A stretch of 64,000 bases of DNA from Methylobacterium sp. PvR107 (GTDB lineage Bacteria > Pseudomonadota > Alphaproteobacteria > Rhizobiales > Beijerinckiaceae): assembly GCF_017833295.1 (NCBI RefSeq), contig NZ_JAFIBW010000001.1:3437501-3501500 (forward strand), read 5' to 3'. Position numbers and translations under genes: made by a program. The notes beneath the pieces are model-generated. The model ran no database searches and had not been told where the DNA came from. It was given only the letters and a program-made list of their open reading frames with translations. Below, piece by piece: positions 55,721 through 64,000 of the stretch. The number at the start of each line of letters is the position of its first letter. Position 1 is the first letter of the stretch.

Positions 55721-56842
55721 TCAGAGCATCTCGTTTGGGGCTTGAACCTGCGCGCCGCCGAACACGACGGCCTGCCGCAACGACGGTCGGGACAGGCCGT
55801 AGATCAGACGCGGCTCCACCGGTGCGCTGACCGCATCCAGGGTGGCGCGAAGCTCCGGGGAAAGCATGAGATCGAGCGCGGCGATGTTGTCAGCCACCTG
55901 CTCCGGCCGGCTCACCCCCATCAGCGTCGAGGCGACGCCCGATCGTCCGACCACCCAGGCGAGCGCGACGCGCGCCGGCGATTGCCCGATGGCCGCCGCC
56001 ACCCGGCGCACACCTTCGACGATGTCCCAGTTGCGCGGCGTGAACAGGCTGTCTCCGAACGGGTTGGCCCCGTCGAGACGCTTGTCGTCGGCGGGGCGCG
56101 CCTCGCCCGACTGAGCAGCATCCTTCGGCAGGCCACCTGCCCGCGGACCCGCCGCCTCAACCGTCACGCGATCGTACTTGCCGCTCAACAGCCCGTAGGC
56201 AAGCGGCGACCATGGCACCACGCCCATGCCGAACTCGGCAGCGAGCGGGACATGCTCGTCCTCCACCTCCCGGTTCACCAGCGCGTAGAAGTATTGCAAC
56301 GCGATCGGCCCCGGCAGGCCACGCATCACGGCTAGCGTCGCGAGCTTGGCGACGTACCACGCGGGCGTGTTCGAGAGACCCCAGTACCGCACCTTCCCGG
56401 CGCGCACGAGACCGGCCATGGTCTCCAGCAGCTCCTCCGCCGGCGTGATCCCGTCCCAAACGTGCACCCAGTAGAGATCGACGTAATCGGTCTGCAGTCG
56501 ACGTAGCGAGCCTTCCAGCGCCGCGTGAACATGCTTGGCGCCGTTGCCGCCCGCGTGCGGCCCCTTGCCCGTGGCAAAGCCAGATTTCGTCGCGAGGACG
56601 ATCCGGTCGCGCAAGCCGCGCTCGCCGATGAAGCGGCCGAGCATCGCCTCACCCTCACCGCCCGCGTACACATCGGCTGTGTCGATGAAATTGCCGCCCC
56701 GCTCCAGGTAGGCGTCGAACACGGCGCGGCTGCCGGCCTCGTCCAGCCCCCAGCGCGCGGTGCCGAAGGTCATGGTGCCGAGCGCGAGCGGACTGACCGC
56801 AAGGCCGGAGCGGCCGAGCGTACGGTAATGAGTGAGGTCCAT
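55721..56842 (-). CDS. Aldo/keto reductase
   Basis: The 373-residue NADPH-dependent oxidoreductase starts at the ATG at 56842 (MDLTHYRTLGRSGLAVSPLA). The (beta/alpha)8 barrel has the catalytic set: Asp and Tyr in GNFIDTADVYAGG, Lys in RIVLATKSGF, His in VDLYWVHVWD. The NADPH-binding end is in SGVASTLMGVSRPEQVADNI. It is divergent from a LysR gene over 96 bp and probably its target. It would reduce an aldehyde or ketone; the substrate is unknown. Confidence 0.93.
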   Translation of the reverse strand: MDLTHYRTLGRSGLAVSPLALGTMTFGTARWGLDEAGSRAVFDAYLERGGNFIDTADVYAGGEGEAMLGRFIGERGLRDRIVLATKSGFATGKGPHAGGNGAKHVHAALEGSLRRLQTDYVDLYWVHVWDGITPAEELLETMAGLVRAGKVRYWGLSNTPAWYVAKLATLAVMRGLPGPIALQYFYALVNREVEDEHVPLAAEFGMGVVPWSPLAYGLLSGKYDRVTVEAAGPRAGGLPKDAAQSGEARPADDKRLDGANPFGDSLFTPRNWDIVEGVRRVAAAIGQSPARVALAWVVGRSGVASTLMGVSRPEQVADNIAALDLMLSPELRATLDAVSAPVEPRLIYGLSRPSLRQAVVFGGAQVQAPNEML

Positions 56843-56849
56843 TGTTGCA

Positions 56850-56863
56850 TATCCCTGCTGATA
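56850..56863. promoter_or_regulatory. Candidate LysR-type box
   Basis: TATC-N6-GATA (56850-56863) is an exact inverted repeat in the divergent promoter region of the aldo/keto reductase and lysR genes, 8 bp upstream of the reductase ATG. A second GGATA follows at 56871-56875. Confidence 0.4.
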
Positions 56864-56938
56864 CCCCACAGGATAGAGCCGCCGTTCGTAGGTGATTAGC
56901 CCCAAACATCGGCAAGGGCTTGTGAGCGGAGTTCAGGA

Positions 56939-57841
56939 ATGCGACGGGGCACGCTCGATGATCTCGCGGCCTTCGCGGCGGTCGCGCGCACCCGCAGCTT
57001 CACGCGGGCGGCGGCCGAGCTCGGCTTGTCCCCCTCGGCGCTCAGCCACGCCGTGCGGGGGCTGGAGGAACGGCTCGGGGTCCGGCTGCTCGCGCGCACC
57101 ACGCGTAGCGTTGCTCCAACGCCGGCGGGCGAGCGGCTCGTGCGTTCGCTGGCCCCGGCGCTGGCGGAGGTCGAGCACGGGCTTGCAGCGCTCGCCGACT
57201 GGCGTGGCGCCCCGTCCGGTACGCTGCGGCTGACGACCTTTTCCTCGGCTGCGCGCCGAGTGCTCGACCCAGCCCTGCCGCGCTTCCTCCTCGATCATCC
57301 GGCCGTCTCAGTCGAGGTCGTCATCGACGACCGCCTGACCGACATCGTCACTGCCCGTTTCGATGCCGGCATCCGCTTCGGCGAGACGGTGGAGCGCGAC
57401 ATGGTAGCGGTGCGGCTGGGACCGGACCTGCGCACTGTGGTGGTAGGCACACCCGCCTACTTCGCGCGCCATCCGCGGCCCGGGACGCCTGCCGACCTGG
57501 AGGCGCACAACTGCGTCAACTACCGGCTGGTTGGCGGGGGTGGATTGCTGCCGTGGGAGTTCGCGCGCGACGGCCAGGACGTGCGCGTGCGTGCACGCGG
57601 GCAACTCACCGTCAATGATGCGGCCCTCGGGGCAGCGGCCGTGCGGGCCGGTGCCGGGCTCGGCTACATGCTGGAGGAGGATGTGGCCGCCGACATTCAG
57701 GCGGGCCACCTCGTGCAGGTTCTGGCGGACTGGTGCACGCCCTTCCCCGGTTACCACCTCTACTATCCGAGCCATCAGGCTACCCCGGCGCTCCGCGCCC
57801 TGATCGACGCCGTGCGTTGGGTTGAAGCACGACCTGTTTAG
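56939..57841 (+). CDS. LysR-family transcriptional regulator
   Basis: The 300-residue protein has a winged HTH (LDDLAAFAAVARTRSFTRAA, then GLEERLGVRLLARTTRSVAP) and a complete periplasmic-binding-like ligand domain (TLRLTTFSSAARRVLDPALP, then GTPAYFARHPRPGTPADLEA). It is divergent from the aldo/keto reductase; LysR proteins usually activate the neighbouring gene and repress themselves. Confidence 0.92.
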   Translation: MRRGTLDDLAAFAAVARTRSFTRAAAELGLSPSALSHAVRGLEERLGVRLLARTTRSVAPTPAGERLVRSLAPALAEVEHGLAALADWRGAPSGTLRLTTFSSAARRVLDPALPRFLLDHPAVSVEVVIDDRLTDIVTARFDAGIRFGETVERDMVAVRLGPDLRTVVVGTPAYFARHPRPGTPADLEAHNCVNYRLVGGGGLLPWEFARDGQDVRVRARGQLTVNDAALGAAAVRAGAGLGYMLEEDVAADIQAGHLVQVLADWCTPFPGYHLYYPSHQATPALRALIDAVRWVEARPV

Positions 57842-57887
57842 GTCGGACACGGTCGAAAGCTCCTCCGACCGCGGGGAGCCGGAGCGA

Positions 57888-58409
57888 CTACTTCGCGGCG
57901 TGAATGTTTGGCGGCCCGAGATGCTGGAGAAAATCCGGCTTGCCGAGGCTCACGCCAGCGCCGCGGAGGATCCCGTAGGCAGTTGTCACGTGGAAGAAGA
58001 AGTTCGGAAGCGCGAAGCTGGTAAGATAGGCCTGACCACTGAAGCGGTATCCCATGCCATTCGGGAACTTCAGCTCCACCTCCCGGTTCGCGTCTGAGAC
58101 TAACGCCGCCGGATCGATGCCTTCAACGAAGGCGATCGTCCTGGCGCAGCGCTCCTTGAGTTCGGCGAAGGTCGTCTCGACGTCGGGCATCGAGGGCGCT
58201 TCGATCCCGGCAAGCCGTGCCACCGCGTTCTTCGCACTGTCGGATGCCATTTGATACTGAGCAGGCAGAGGCTTCATGTCGGGAGCCAGCCGCCGGACGA
58301 GCAGCTCGGCTTCTGGCTTCTCCGATGCCGCCTTGTCGAGCCAAGTGCTCATGTTGCGAAGCGCGCTGACGAAGACGGGGACGCTGACGTCGTAGATGCT
58401 GATGCTCAT
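57888..58409 (-). CDS. DUF1993 family protein
   Basis: The 173-residue protein starts MSISIYDVSVPVFVSALRNM and contains the helical-bundle features of DUF1993 (LAPDMKPLPAQYQMASDSAK, then FFFHVTTAYGILRGAGVSLG). It is related to DinB-type four-helix proteins, with no known activity. It converges with the lysR gene (46-bp gap). Confidence 0.9.
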   Translation of the reverse strand: MSISIYDVSVPVFVSALRNMSTWLDKAASEKPEAELLVRRLAPDMKPLPAQYQMASDSAKNAVARLAGIEAPSMPDVETTFAELKERCARTIAFVEGIDPAALVSDANREVELKFPNGMGYRFSGQAYLTSFALPNFFFHVTTAYGILRGAGVSLGKPDFLQHLGPPNIHAAK

Positions 58410-58494
58410 CTGGGCTCCCTAAGGCACCTGCTATAAAAGACGCGGTGAGAAGGCGCACACCGCAAAAGGGTGCGTCGTACGAAGACGCAAGACC

Positions 58495-58625
58495 GCCGAC
58501 GAACGGCCGCTTCGGAGAAGCGACGGGAGGGGTCCGGGCGGCTAGGTTGGGTCGTAGGAGGCCGTCCGCTTTCTTAGCCAGCATTCTCTGAAGCGGTCAT
58601 TCCGCTTTCGGCCAGCCTCCGTCTT
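58495..58625 (+). repeat. Dispersed intergenic repeat R1, copy after DUF1993
   Basis: Blocks CGACGAACGGCCGCTTCGGA, GGTTGGGTCGTAGGAGGCC, GTCCGCTTTC and CCGCTTTCGGCCAGCCTCC keep the order of the other R1 copies. Confidence 0.6.
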
Positions 58626-58644
58626 GCCGGATCGCTATCGCGCG

Positions 58645-58725
58645 TAGAATCGGACATTCGGCTTCGCGCCCATTGCAGCCGCTCAAGTCGCTTCGATGGT
58701 GCCCTGTAAGCGGACATCTCGACCT
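58645..58725 (+). repeat. Dispersed intergenic repeat R2, copy 3
   Basis: Blocks TCGGACATTCGGCTTCGCGC, then CCCTGTAAGCGGACAT, as in 20095-20172 and 26208-26282. It directly follows an R1 copy, as R2 also does at 26208. Confidence 0.55.
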
Positions 58726-58994
58726 GTTCGGGCATCACCGGGATCAACGGCACCACCACCGCCGCTCTCACTTGCATCATCTCATCCGCGCCACCTAAAC
58801 TTCACGAACCGGTTACTTCGGCGTGAAGCCATCCGGTCGGTTCGGCATTGGCAGGACCCGACGCGGAGCAAAGGCGAGCGGCCGACCGCTGAGCCAAAGC
58901 TCTACTGAGGGCCGAAGCCCAATCCCGCGGCCTCGGCAGTCAAGCCCCGGCGGCTATCCTGCCGGGATGCACCACCTTCTCGCTCGCACAAGAA

Positions 58995-59012
58995 AGCCCG
59001 CTGCGGCGGGCT
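58995..59012 (-). terminator. Minus-strand terminator hairpin
   Basis: AGCCCGC (58995-59001) pairs with GCGGGCT (59006-59012) around TGCG. On the minus strand it is followed by TTTCTT. It lies downstream of the small frame 59089-59166 and of psiF. Confidence 0.55.
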
Positions 59013-59088
59013 GCCGAGCGGGCTGAAGGTTGTCCAGCCTAGGAGAGTTGGACGCTTAGATCGTAGCCGAGCGTGATCGCTTGTCGCC

Positions 59089-59166
59089 TCACATGCACGT
59101 GAAGCCTACGCCGTTGTCGGCCGCGCGTTCCTCAGCGTGCTGATGCTCATTTCTGATTGAGCTCAT
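59089..59166 (-). CDS. Possible 25-residue small protein
   Basis: The minus strand reads MSSIRNEHQHAEERAADNGV and then GFTCM to a TGA. AGGGG lies about 8 bases upstream, and a terminator follows at 58995-59012. It starts 22 bp after the psiF stop codon, so it could be a distal gene on that transcript. A weak call based on a start, a ribosome site and context only. Confidence 0.35.
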   Translation of the reverse strand: MSSIRNEHQHAEERAADNGVGFTCM

Positions 59167-59187
59167 CCGATTCTTCCCCTTGAAGCT

Positions 59188-59508
59188 TCAGCCTTTGAGG
59201 CAGTTGCTCATAAAGCTCCTGCGTGCGGTGCCTTTAAGGCCTTTGGCCGAGGCGTCGGCGTTGCATGTCTTCATCTTGGCCTGCTGGGTAGTGAGTTGCT
59301 TATCCGGTGCAGACGCGTTCTTGCCGGCGAGACAGTCGGCAATGAATGACTTGCGTGCATCGCCGGCTAGCTTTTGAGTGCCCGCGTCGACGTTGCATGT
59401 CTTCATCCGGTCGCGCTGAGCAGCTTGGGCGGCTGATGGAGCTGGGCTCTGGGCGAGGGCTGGAGTGCACAGCGACGTGATGAGGAACAGGGCACTGAGG
59501 GCACGCAT
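59188..59508 (-). CDS. PsiF-repeat exported protein
   Basis: The 106-residue protein starts at the ATG at 59508, eight bases after GGAG. It has a signal peptide (MRALSALFLITSLCTPALAQ) and two PsiF repeats, each with the pattern KTCN.DA....L.G..R.SF...CL (MKTCNVDAGTQKLAGDARKS and MKTCNADASAKGLKGTARRS). PsiF is phosphate-starvation induced in enterics; the role is unknown. Confidence 0.9.
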   Translation of the reverse strand: MRALSALFLITSLCTPALAQSPAPSAAQAAQRDRMKTCNVDAGTQKLAGDARKSFIADCLAGKNASAPDKQLTTQQAKMKTCNADASAKGLKGTARRSFMSNCLKG

Positions 59509-59808
59509 CACATTGATCTCCATCAAGACGGGATTAGCTTAGCCCTGAATACTCAGATAGCCATTCACTGCTGCGTGTACGCTCGATTTCGCTGTTTATG
59601 ATCGATGGCATACCGGTGCCGACACACATTGAGCCCCCCAAACTGTTACGCACTTATCAAGGCGCGAACATGCAAAGGATTCGCTGTATCCTCCTCCGCC
59701 AAGCCCTGATCAACTGTAACCAAGCGACGATCTGACTTTTATGGTCACGCGGAAGGAAATCGTCTGGCGGGCGTTAACCGTCCAGACCAGTGGGCCGGAG
59801 ACAGCACC

Positions 59809-60234
59809 ATGCGCGCACGTCGAGGATCAAAGGCGACGTCCGCGTCGTGGCTCACCATGGGCACCGAACTGGCGATGCTCGGTGTCGAGGTGCAGATAGT
59901 CATCGGTCAGCGCATGGCGATGTTCATGCTCGGCGGCCCGAAGGCGCGAAAGGAAGCACAGTTGATGGTGACCGAGAAGATCAAGGCCGCCGGTGAAGCT
60001 GCGATGACGATCGCGATGGGCGGCAAGCCGCGCAAGGTCGTGCGCGGCTACCGCCGGAAGGTGCAGGCAAATCAGCGGCGGCTCAGCAAGGGCTGGCCGG
60101 CGACTGCGGCTCCGCTTGTCCTAGTCACTCCGGCACGTCGCAGACTTCGGTCGAACGATCCGTCCATCGCCTGCTATGGAGATCTCGCGGCTAGGGCGAC
60201 CTCCAAATTCACGGAAGGCGTTCGATCTCTTTGA
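59809..60234 (+). CDS. Phasin-like/hypothetical helical protein
   Basis: This encodes 141 residues with GGAG eight bases before the ATG at 59809. The core is amphipathic helix (ELAMLGVEVQIVIGQRMAMF and KARKEAQLMVTEKIKAAGEA, then GGKPRKVVRGYRRKVQANQR), like short alphaproteobacterial proteins distantly related to phasins. The last 30 residues look unrelated and overlap the 3' end of the PAP2 gene by 26 bp on the other strand, so the original stop may have been lost. Confidence 0.65.
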   Translation: MRARRGSKATSASWLTMGTELAMLGVEVQIVIGQRMAMFMLGGPKARKEAQLMVTEKIKAAGEAAMTIAMGGKPRKVVRGYRRKVQANQRRLSKGWPATAAPLVLVTPARRRLRSNDPSIACYGDLAARATSKFTEGVRSL

Positions 60235-60934
60235 ACTTGGCCAATCTGGCGGCAACTACTGCGCACACGGTGGCCCAGGCGGCTCCCGCACACCATCCAG
60301 CCGCGACATCTGTCGGCCAGTGGACGCCGAGAGCGACCCGGCTGACGCCGACCAGAACTGTCAGAAGGATCCCGGCGGCCATGAAGTAGTGCTGGATCAG
60401 GCGTCGCGTCTCGATCCGCGTCAGCAGCGCGGCTAGGGTCAGATAGGTGACCGCCGACAGCATGGCGTGCCCGCTCGGGAAGCTTGCCGTGAAGACCTCC
60501 GGCGCGTTCGGGATCAGGTCGGGCCGCTGTCGCTCGAACAGCAGTTTCAACCCGGTCGCGAGAGCCTGCCCCAACACGACGGATGCAAAGACGAACAGCA
60601 TCGCCATGCGCTTTCGAGCGATGGCGAGGTAGCCGAGGGCGAGCACTAGCGTGAGACCGAGGATGACGGTGCTACCCAGGCTCGTCAGATCACGCAGCGT
60701 CGATGGCAGCCATGGCGGCCCCAAGAGTTGCCCGGGGTCGCCAGCGTGGCGGAAGAGCAGCATGACCTGCCGGTCGAAAGACTGCGTATCGCCCTCAGAG
60801 ACCTCCTCCGCCATCCAACCGAACAGCAGGAGCAGGGCTGCGCTCAGGAACAGCCCGGCCAGCCAGAGCCGTTCGGGCCGCGCGTCGTCACGCTCAGCCG
60901 GGGGCGACCGGTCTGTGGCTCCTGGATCTATCAC
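60209..60934 (-). CDS. PAP2-family membrane phosphatase
   Basis: The 241-residue membrane protein has about six transmembrane segments and all three phosphatase motifs: KLLFERQRP, ASFPSGHAML and SRVALGVHWPTDV, with catalytic histidines in the last two. It would remove phosphate from a lipid phosphate or undecaprenyl pyrophosphate at the outer face of the membrane. Its start overlaps the stop of the COG4705 gene by 4 bp, so both are translated from one message. Confidence 0.92.
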   Translation of the reverse strand: MIDPGATDRSPPAERDDARPERLWLAGLFLSAALLLLFGWMAEEVSEGDTQSFDRQVMLLFRHAGDPGQLLGPPWLPSTLRDLTSLGSTVILGLTLVLALGYLAIARKRMAMLFVFASVVLGQALATGLKLLFERQRPDLIPNAPEVFTASFPSGHAMLSAVTYLTLAALLTRIETRRLIQHYFMAAGILLTVLVGVSRVALGVHWPTDVAAGWCAGAAWATVCAVVAARLAKFKEIERLP

Positions 60935-61707
60935 GAGCGCGTCGGCTCCGCCTCGGGGTGACAGCCTGCGCGTTGCGGCAGAAGGACGATCAGGGCGACG
61001 ATGAAGGCCGCCATGACCGCGGAGGCGAGCGGCCGGCTCAGGTCGAAGCCACCATCACTGACCGGCTTGTCGAGGAAGTCGCCGACTGTGGCACCCAGGG
61101 GCCGCGTCAGGATGAAAGCCGCCCAGAACAGGCCGACCCGCGAGACCTGCGTCCGGTAGTACAGGAGGACGACGACGGCCAGCGCCGCAGCGAAGACGAC
61201 GGCCCCGCCCTCGTAGCCGAGCCCGCCGGTGTCGGCGAGCCAGTCACCGAGCGCGGTGCCCAGCGTCTGCGAGAAGGTGATCGCCGCCCAGTAGAAGGCC
61301 TCGACCTGCGGAGTCGAGACCGTGTTCACGGACACGGTGCCCTCCGTCCGATACCAGAGCGCGAGCACCGCGGCGAGGCAGGCGAGCAGCAGGGTCGAGC
61401 CGCCCGTGTAGCCGATGCCGAGCGAGCGGTCGGCAAAGTCGGCCATGGTCGTGCCGAAGGTGGTCGAGGCGACGATGGTCGCCCAGTACAGGACCGGGTG
61501 GAACCGCTTGGCCCGGATTTGAGCGATGACCAAGCCGATCAACAGCAGGGCGAACAGGGCTGTCCCGGCGAGATAACCCCAGTTGAGGGTCATGGTGACG
61601 GTGTCGCCACCCGTCTCCCCGAGTGTGGTCGCCAGGATCTTGATGAGCCAGAAGCCGAGGGTGACTTCCGGGACCTTGCTCAAGGTACGCTCTCGGCTGT
61701 CGATCAT
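60931..61707 (-). CDS. COG4705-family membrane protein
   Basis: The 258-residue protein starts at the ATG at 61707. It is built of four repeated units of two helices, each with a GDxxT/TxG-type loop (ATTLGETGGDTVTM, STTFGTTMADFADRS, SQTLGTALGDWLAD, TRPLGATVGDFLDKP). The fourfold internal repeat is clear. The family is an uncharacterised transporter-like group, often next to two-component systems; the acidic loops could bind metal. It is first in an operon with PAP2. Confidence 0.85.
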   Translation of the reverse strand: MIDSRERTLSKVPEVTLGFWLIKILATTLGETGGDTVTMTLNWGYLAGTALFALLLIGLVIAQIRAKRFHPVLYWATIVASTTFGTTMADFADRSLGIGYTGGSTLLLACLAAVLALWYRTEGTVSVNTVSTPQVEAFYWAAITFSQTLGTALGDWLADTGGLGYEGGAVVFAAALAVVVLLYYRTQVSRVGLFWAAFILTRPLGATVGDFLDKPVSDGGFDLSRPLASAVMAAFIVALIVLLPQRAGCHPEAEPTRS

Positions 61708-61768
61708 CGCTCCATCCTGTGGCTTGTCGGGCTGTATTTTCGAGGGCGCGAAGCGCCTCAAGGCGGTG

Positions 61769-62152
61769 TCAGTTCTTCCGCGCGACCTCGTCGCGGTAGC
61801 GGTCGAGGATCCGCTCCCCTGCTGCGCATCGCTCGGCCGCTGTCATGTCCGCGACATCGGACATTGCCTGCGCAGCCAAGCGTCCGATCTCATCGCGAGC
61901 GAGCGCGTAGGGCGGCTCTCGATCGCGCAGAGCGAATTCGGCCTCGGCTTCTCCGACGGCGAGCGGGCGTTCTGCGGGTTTTGCCGCCCAGTTGCGCATG
62001 GCTGTGATCCAGAGCGCGGTCAGATCCCCGGCGGTGCAGCCGCCATAGACCCGCCCCCGGCGGAGGTACCGCATCGTGCGATCCAGGCGCAGACACGCGG
62101 CCTCGGAGAGCGCCACGTTGAGAGCGAAGCTTCCATCGTCTGGATCCGTCAT
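61769..62152 (-). CDS. Conserved hypothetical protein
   Basis: The 127-residue protein starts at the ATG at 62152 (MTDPDDGSFALNVALSEAAC). It is mostly helical, with a TMRYLRRGRVYGGCTAGDLT segment and a C-terminal acidic/basic helix (AAERCAAGERILDRYRDEVA). Upstream in-frame codons are read from repeat-like DNA and are left out. It is 61 bp upstream of the COG4705 start in the same direction. Function unknown. Confidence 0.6.
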   Translation of the reverse strand: MTDPDDGSFALNVALSEAACLRLDRTMRYLRRGRVYGGCTAGDLTALWITAMRNWAAKPAERPLAVGEAEAEFALRDREPPYALARDEIGRLAAQAMSDVADMTAAERCAAGERILDRYRDEVARKN

Positions 62153-62263
62153 CGCGATCCCGTCGCCGCGGGGGCGTTTTCCAAGGGACGGCGCTCGGAG
62201 ACCGAACCCTGGAGGTTGCGGGCTCGCTTCTCGGCCAACGCACATCGCGGTTCGGTGGCCGGC

Positions 62264-62281
62264 TCTATACAGATCGGTATA
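62264..62281. promoter_or_regulatory. Inverted repeat upstream of the two-component genes
   Basis: CTATAC-N6-GTATAG (62264-62281) is a perfect inverted repeat lying between the divergent hypothetical gene and the response regulator. It could be a response-regulator or repressor site. Confidence 0.45.
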
Positions 62282-62417
62282 GCTCCGGCGGTTGACCCTG
62301 ACCGGCGCGATCCGGCGCGAAGAGGCGACGTTACGAGATCGTATGGTTCGCCGGGGCGCGGCCGCCGCTATGATCCGCCGCTCCCCGCCCGCACGATCGA
62401 AGAGGCATCTGCGCCCG

Positions 62418-63098
62418 ATGAAGGTCTTGCTGATTGAGGACGACGCGGACACGGCCGACTACGTCAGCCAGGGTCTGCGAGAGCACGGCCACGCTGTCGA
62501 TCAGGCCAGCAACGGGCGCGACGGCCTCTTCCTCGCAGCCGGTGAAGCCTACGATGTCATGATCGTCGATCGCATGCTGCCCGGGCTGGACGGTCTCGGC
62601 GCGGTGAAGACCTTGCGGGCGGCGGGCGTTCAGACGCCGGTCCTGTTCCTCACGACGATGTCGGGGGTCGGACAGCGCGTCGAGGGGCTGGAGGCCGGGG
62701 GCGACGATTATCTGACCAAGCCGTTCGCGTTCGCAGAGTTGTTGGCGCGGGTTCACGCTCTCGGCCGCCGCCGCCCGGTCGCCCAGGTCGAGACGGTGTT
62801 GCGCGTCGGCGATCTCGAGATGGACCTGATCGGCCGCAAGGTGCGACGCGGCGCGTGCGCGATCGAGCTGCAACCGCGCGAGTTCCGGCTGCTGGAGTTC
62901 CTGATGCGCAACGCCGACCGCGTCGTCACGCGCACCATGCTGCTGGAGAATGTCTGGGAGTTCCACTTCGACCCCAAGACCAACATCGTTGAAACGCACG
63001 TGAGCCGGTTGCGCTCGAAGATGGACAGAGGCTTCGACTACGAGCTCATCGAGACGGTGCGCGGCTCGGGATACTGCCTTCGTGCGCCGTCGATTTAA
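62418..63098 (+). CDS. OmpR-family response regulator
   Basis: The 226-residue protein has a receiver domain (acidic pair in LLIEDDADTADYV, phosphoacceptor Asp in MIVDRMLPGLDGL, Lys in DYLTKPFAF) and a winged-helix effector (LQPREFRLLEFLMRNADRVV, then FHFDPKTNIVETHVSRLRSK). ATG 62418 is the usual MKVLLIEDD start; longer readings begin in the upstream gap. It overlaps the kinase gene by 17 bp. The target genes may be the flanking COG4705/PAP2 pair or genes beyond the window. Confidence 0.93.
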   Translation: MKVLLIEDDADTADYVSQGLREHGHAVDQASNGRDGLFLAAGEAYDVMIVDRMLPGLDGLGAVKTLRAAGVQTPVLFLTTMSGVGQRVEGLEAGGDDYLTKPFAFAELLARVHALGRRRPVAQVETVLRVGDLEMDLIGRKVRRGACAIELQPREFRLLEFLMRNADRVVTRTMLLENVWEFHFDPKTNIVETHVSRLRSKMDRGFDYELIETVRGSGYCLRAPSI

Positions 63099-64000
63099 CA
63101 TCCTGCGCGGCAGCGGGGTCCGCTTCGCGCTGCTGCATACCGTGGTCTTCGTGATCTCTGTGGCCGCGGTCGGCTTCACCGCCGAGGCGCTGGTCACGCG
63201 CGCGCTCAAGGCCCAAGCCGGCCAGCGGGTTGAGGGTGAGGCGGCCGAACTCCTCGATGAGTTTCGACAATACGGCAGCGATGCGTTTCGCAAGCTCATC
63301 GACGCACAGACCGTGAGCGGTGCGAGCCGTCTGCACTATGCGCTCCTTGGTCAGGATGGTCAGCGGGTTGCCGGTGAGCACCTTGTCGCGCGAACCGCGG
63401 CTTCCGTTCCGCCCGCGGAAGGAGGCACCCTGGCAGAAGTCCGCCTTACAGGATCCGATAAGTTCCTGCTGACCCTTCGACCTCTGACCGACGGGACGAC
63501 CCTCGTTGTCGCCGATGATCTCGGCAGCGTCGACGACGTGGAAGACGTCGTTGCGAACGCGTTCGCGATCGTGCTCGGCATTTCCGTACTCCTCGGCTTG
63601 GCCGCCGGCTTCCTGTTGACGAAGGGTGTCTTGTGGCGCGTCGAGGCTGTGACGCGCACGGCCGAGGCGATCATCGCCGGCGATCTGACGCGGCGGATCG
63701 CGCCGACCGGAGCCGGCGACGAGTTCGATCGTCTGGCGACGAGCCTGAACGCGATGCTCGACCGCATCATGCAGCTGATGGACAGCCTGCAGCAGGTCTC
63801 CAACGACATCGCCCACGACCTGCGCACGCCGCTGTCGCGGCTGCGCCAGAACCTGGAACGCACGCGGATCCATCCGGCGACGGATCAAGACTACGCGGCC
63901 GCGGTCGAGCGTGCGATCGATGAGGCGGACGGCCTGCTCGCGACCTTCTCGGCGCTGCTGCGCATTTCTCAGATCGAGGCCGGCAGCCAGCGCGCGGCGT
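63082..64000 (+). CDS. Two-component sensor histidine kinase, 3' partial
   Basis: The frame is open from a GTG at 63082 to the window end (306 codons). It has a first membrane helix (FALLHTVVFVISVAAVGFTA), a periplasmic domain of about 125 residues and a second helix (AFAIVLGISVLLGLAAGFLL). A HAMP linker follows (LWRVEAVTRTAEAIIAGDLT), then the HisKA H-box (SNDIAHDLRTPLSRLRQNLE) with the phosphoacceptor histidine at about residue 245. The catalytic ATPase domain lies outside the window. It is co-translated with the response regulator. Confidence 0.9.
   Translation, partial: MRRRFNILRGSGVRFALLHTVVFVISVAAVGFTAEALVTRALKAQAGQRVEGEAAELLDEFRQYGSDAFRKLIDAQTVSGASRLHYALLGQDGQRVAGEHLVARTAASVPPAEGGTLAEVRLTGSDKFLLTLRPLTDGTTLVVADDLGSVDDVEDVVANAFAIVLGISVLLGLAAGFLLTKGVLWRVEAVTRTAEAIIAGDLTRRIAPTGAGDEFDRLATSLNAMLDRIMQLMDSLQQVSNDIAHDLRTPLSRLRQNLERTRIHPATDQDYAAAVERAIDEADGLLATFSALLRISQIEAGSQRAA

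Overview
The window reads as a piece of GC-rich alphaproteobacterial genome. The style (dense MarR/LysR/TetR regulators, a molybdenum hydroxylase operon, DUF1993/DUF2380/PsiF/COG4705 proteins, many IS21 and IS3 elements, short conserved hypotheticals) fits Methylobacteriaceae such as Methylobacterium. That assignment rests on gene families recalled from memory, not on a database search. No rRNA, tRNA or CRISPR was recognised.

Layout. (1) 1-420: the end of a glyoxalase-superfamily gene. (2) 653-7623: a decayed tetR-like gene broken by a nest of mobile DNA. An IS3-family element (763-7410, target duplication GAGGT) holds two further insertions: a small element carrying a large serine recombinase (870-3518) and an IS21-family element (3752-6409). 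Removing both restores a continuous IS3 transposase frame. (3) 7864-20081: a MarR regulator divergent from an eleven-gene, nearly gapless operon. It encodes an amidohydrolase, an alpha/beta hydrolase, a three-subunit molybdenum hydroxylase whose Fe-S subunit is fused to a CoxG-like domain, a complete branched-chain-type ABC importer and a Rieske ferredoxin. Together they look like import, hydroxylation and hydrolytic opening of an unknown amide or N-heterocyclic compound. (4) 20372-25948: a peptide-type binding protein, an M81 (MlrC-like) metallopeptidase, a beta-lactamase-fold serine hydrolase and an M20 peptidase, which look like a second catabolic set. (5) 26354-27636: an intact IS3-family element.

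(6) 27656-34750: a DUF2380 protein, an adenylate cyclase/TPR protein and an XRE regulator, then a run of small hypotheticals, an excisionase-like protein and a 37-residue membrane protein. (7) 35117-45382: a second mobile-element pile-up. It contains an IS3 fragment, IS21 element B interrupted by a second copy of the first IS21 in opposite orientation, a LysR gene cut off by element B, and an Old Yellow Enzyme gene split by a third, unrelated IS21 (element C). (8) 45762-48766: DUF417, a DUF971-like protein, an ECF sigma factor with its anti-sigma, and DoxX. (9) 48851-53546: a response-regulator remnant, an NTF2-like protein, an IS630 element and an AT-rich island of four small exported proteins. 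(10) 53547-64000: HD-GYP phosphodiesterase, aldo/keto reductase with divergent LysR, DUF1993, PsiF, PAP2 phosphatase, COG4705 membrane protein and a two-component system whose kinase runs off the window.

Across the window, two families of short dispersed intergenic repeats recur between operons and next to insertion sequences. The most informative results are the exact reconstruction of nested insertions from target duplications, the recombinase element's 6-bp junction, and the uncharacterised import/hydroxylase/hydrolase operon.
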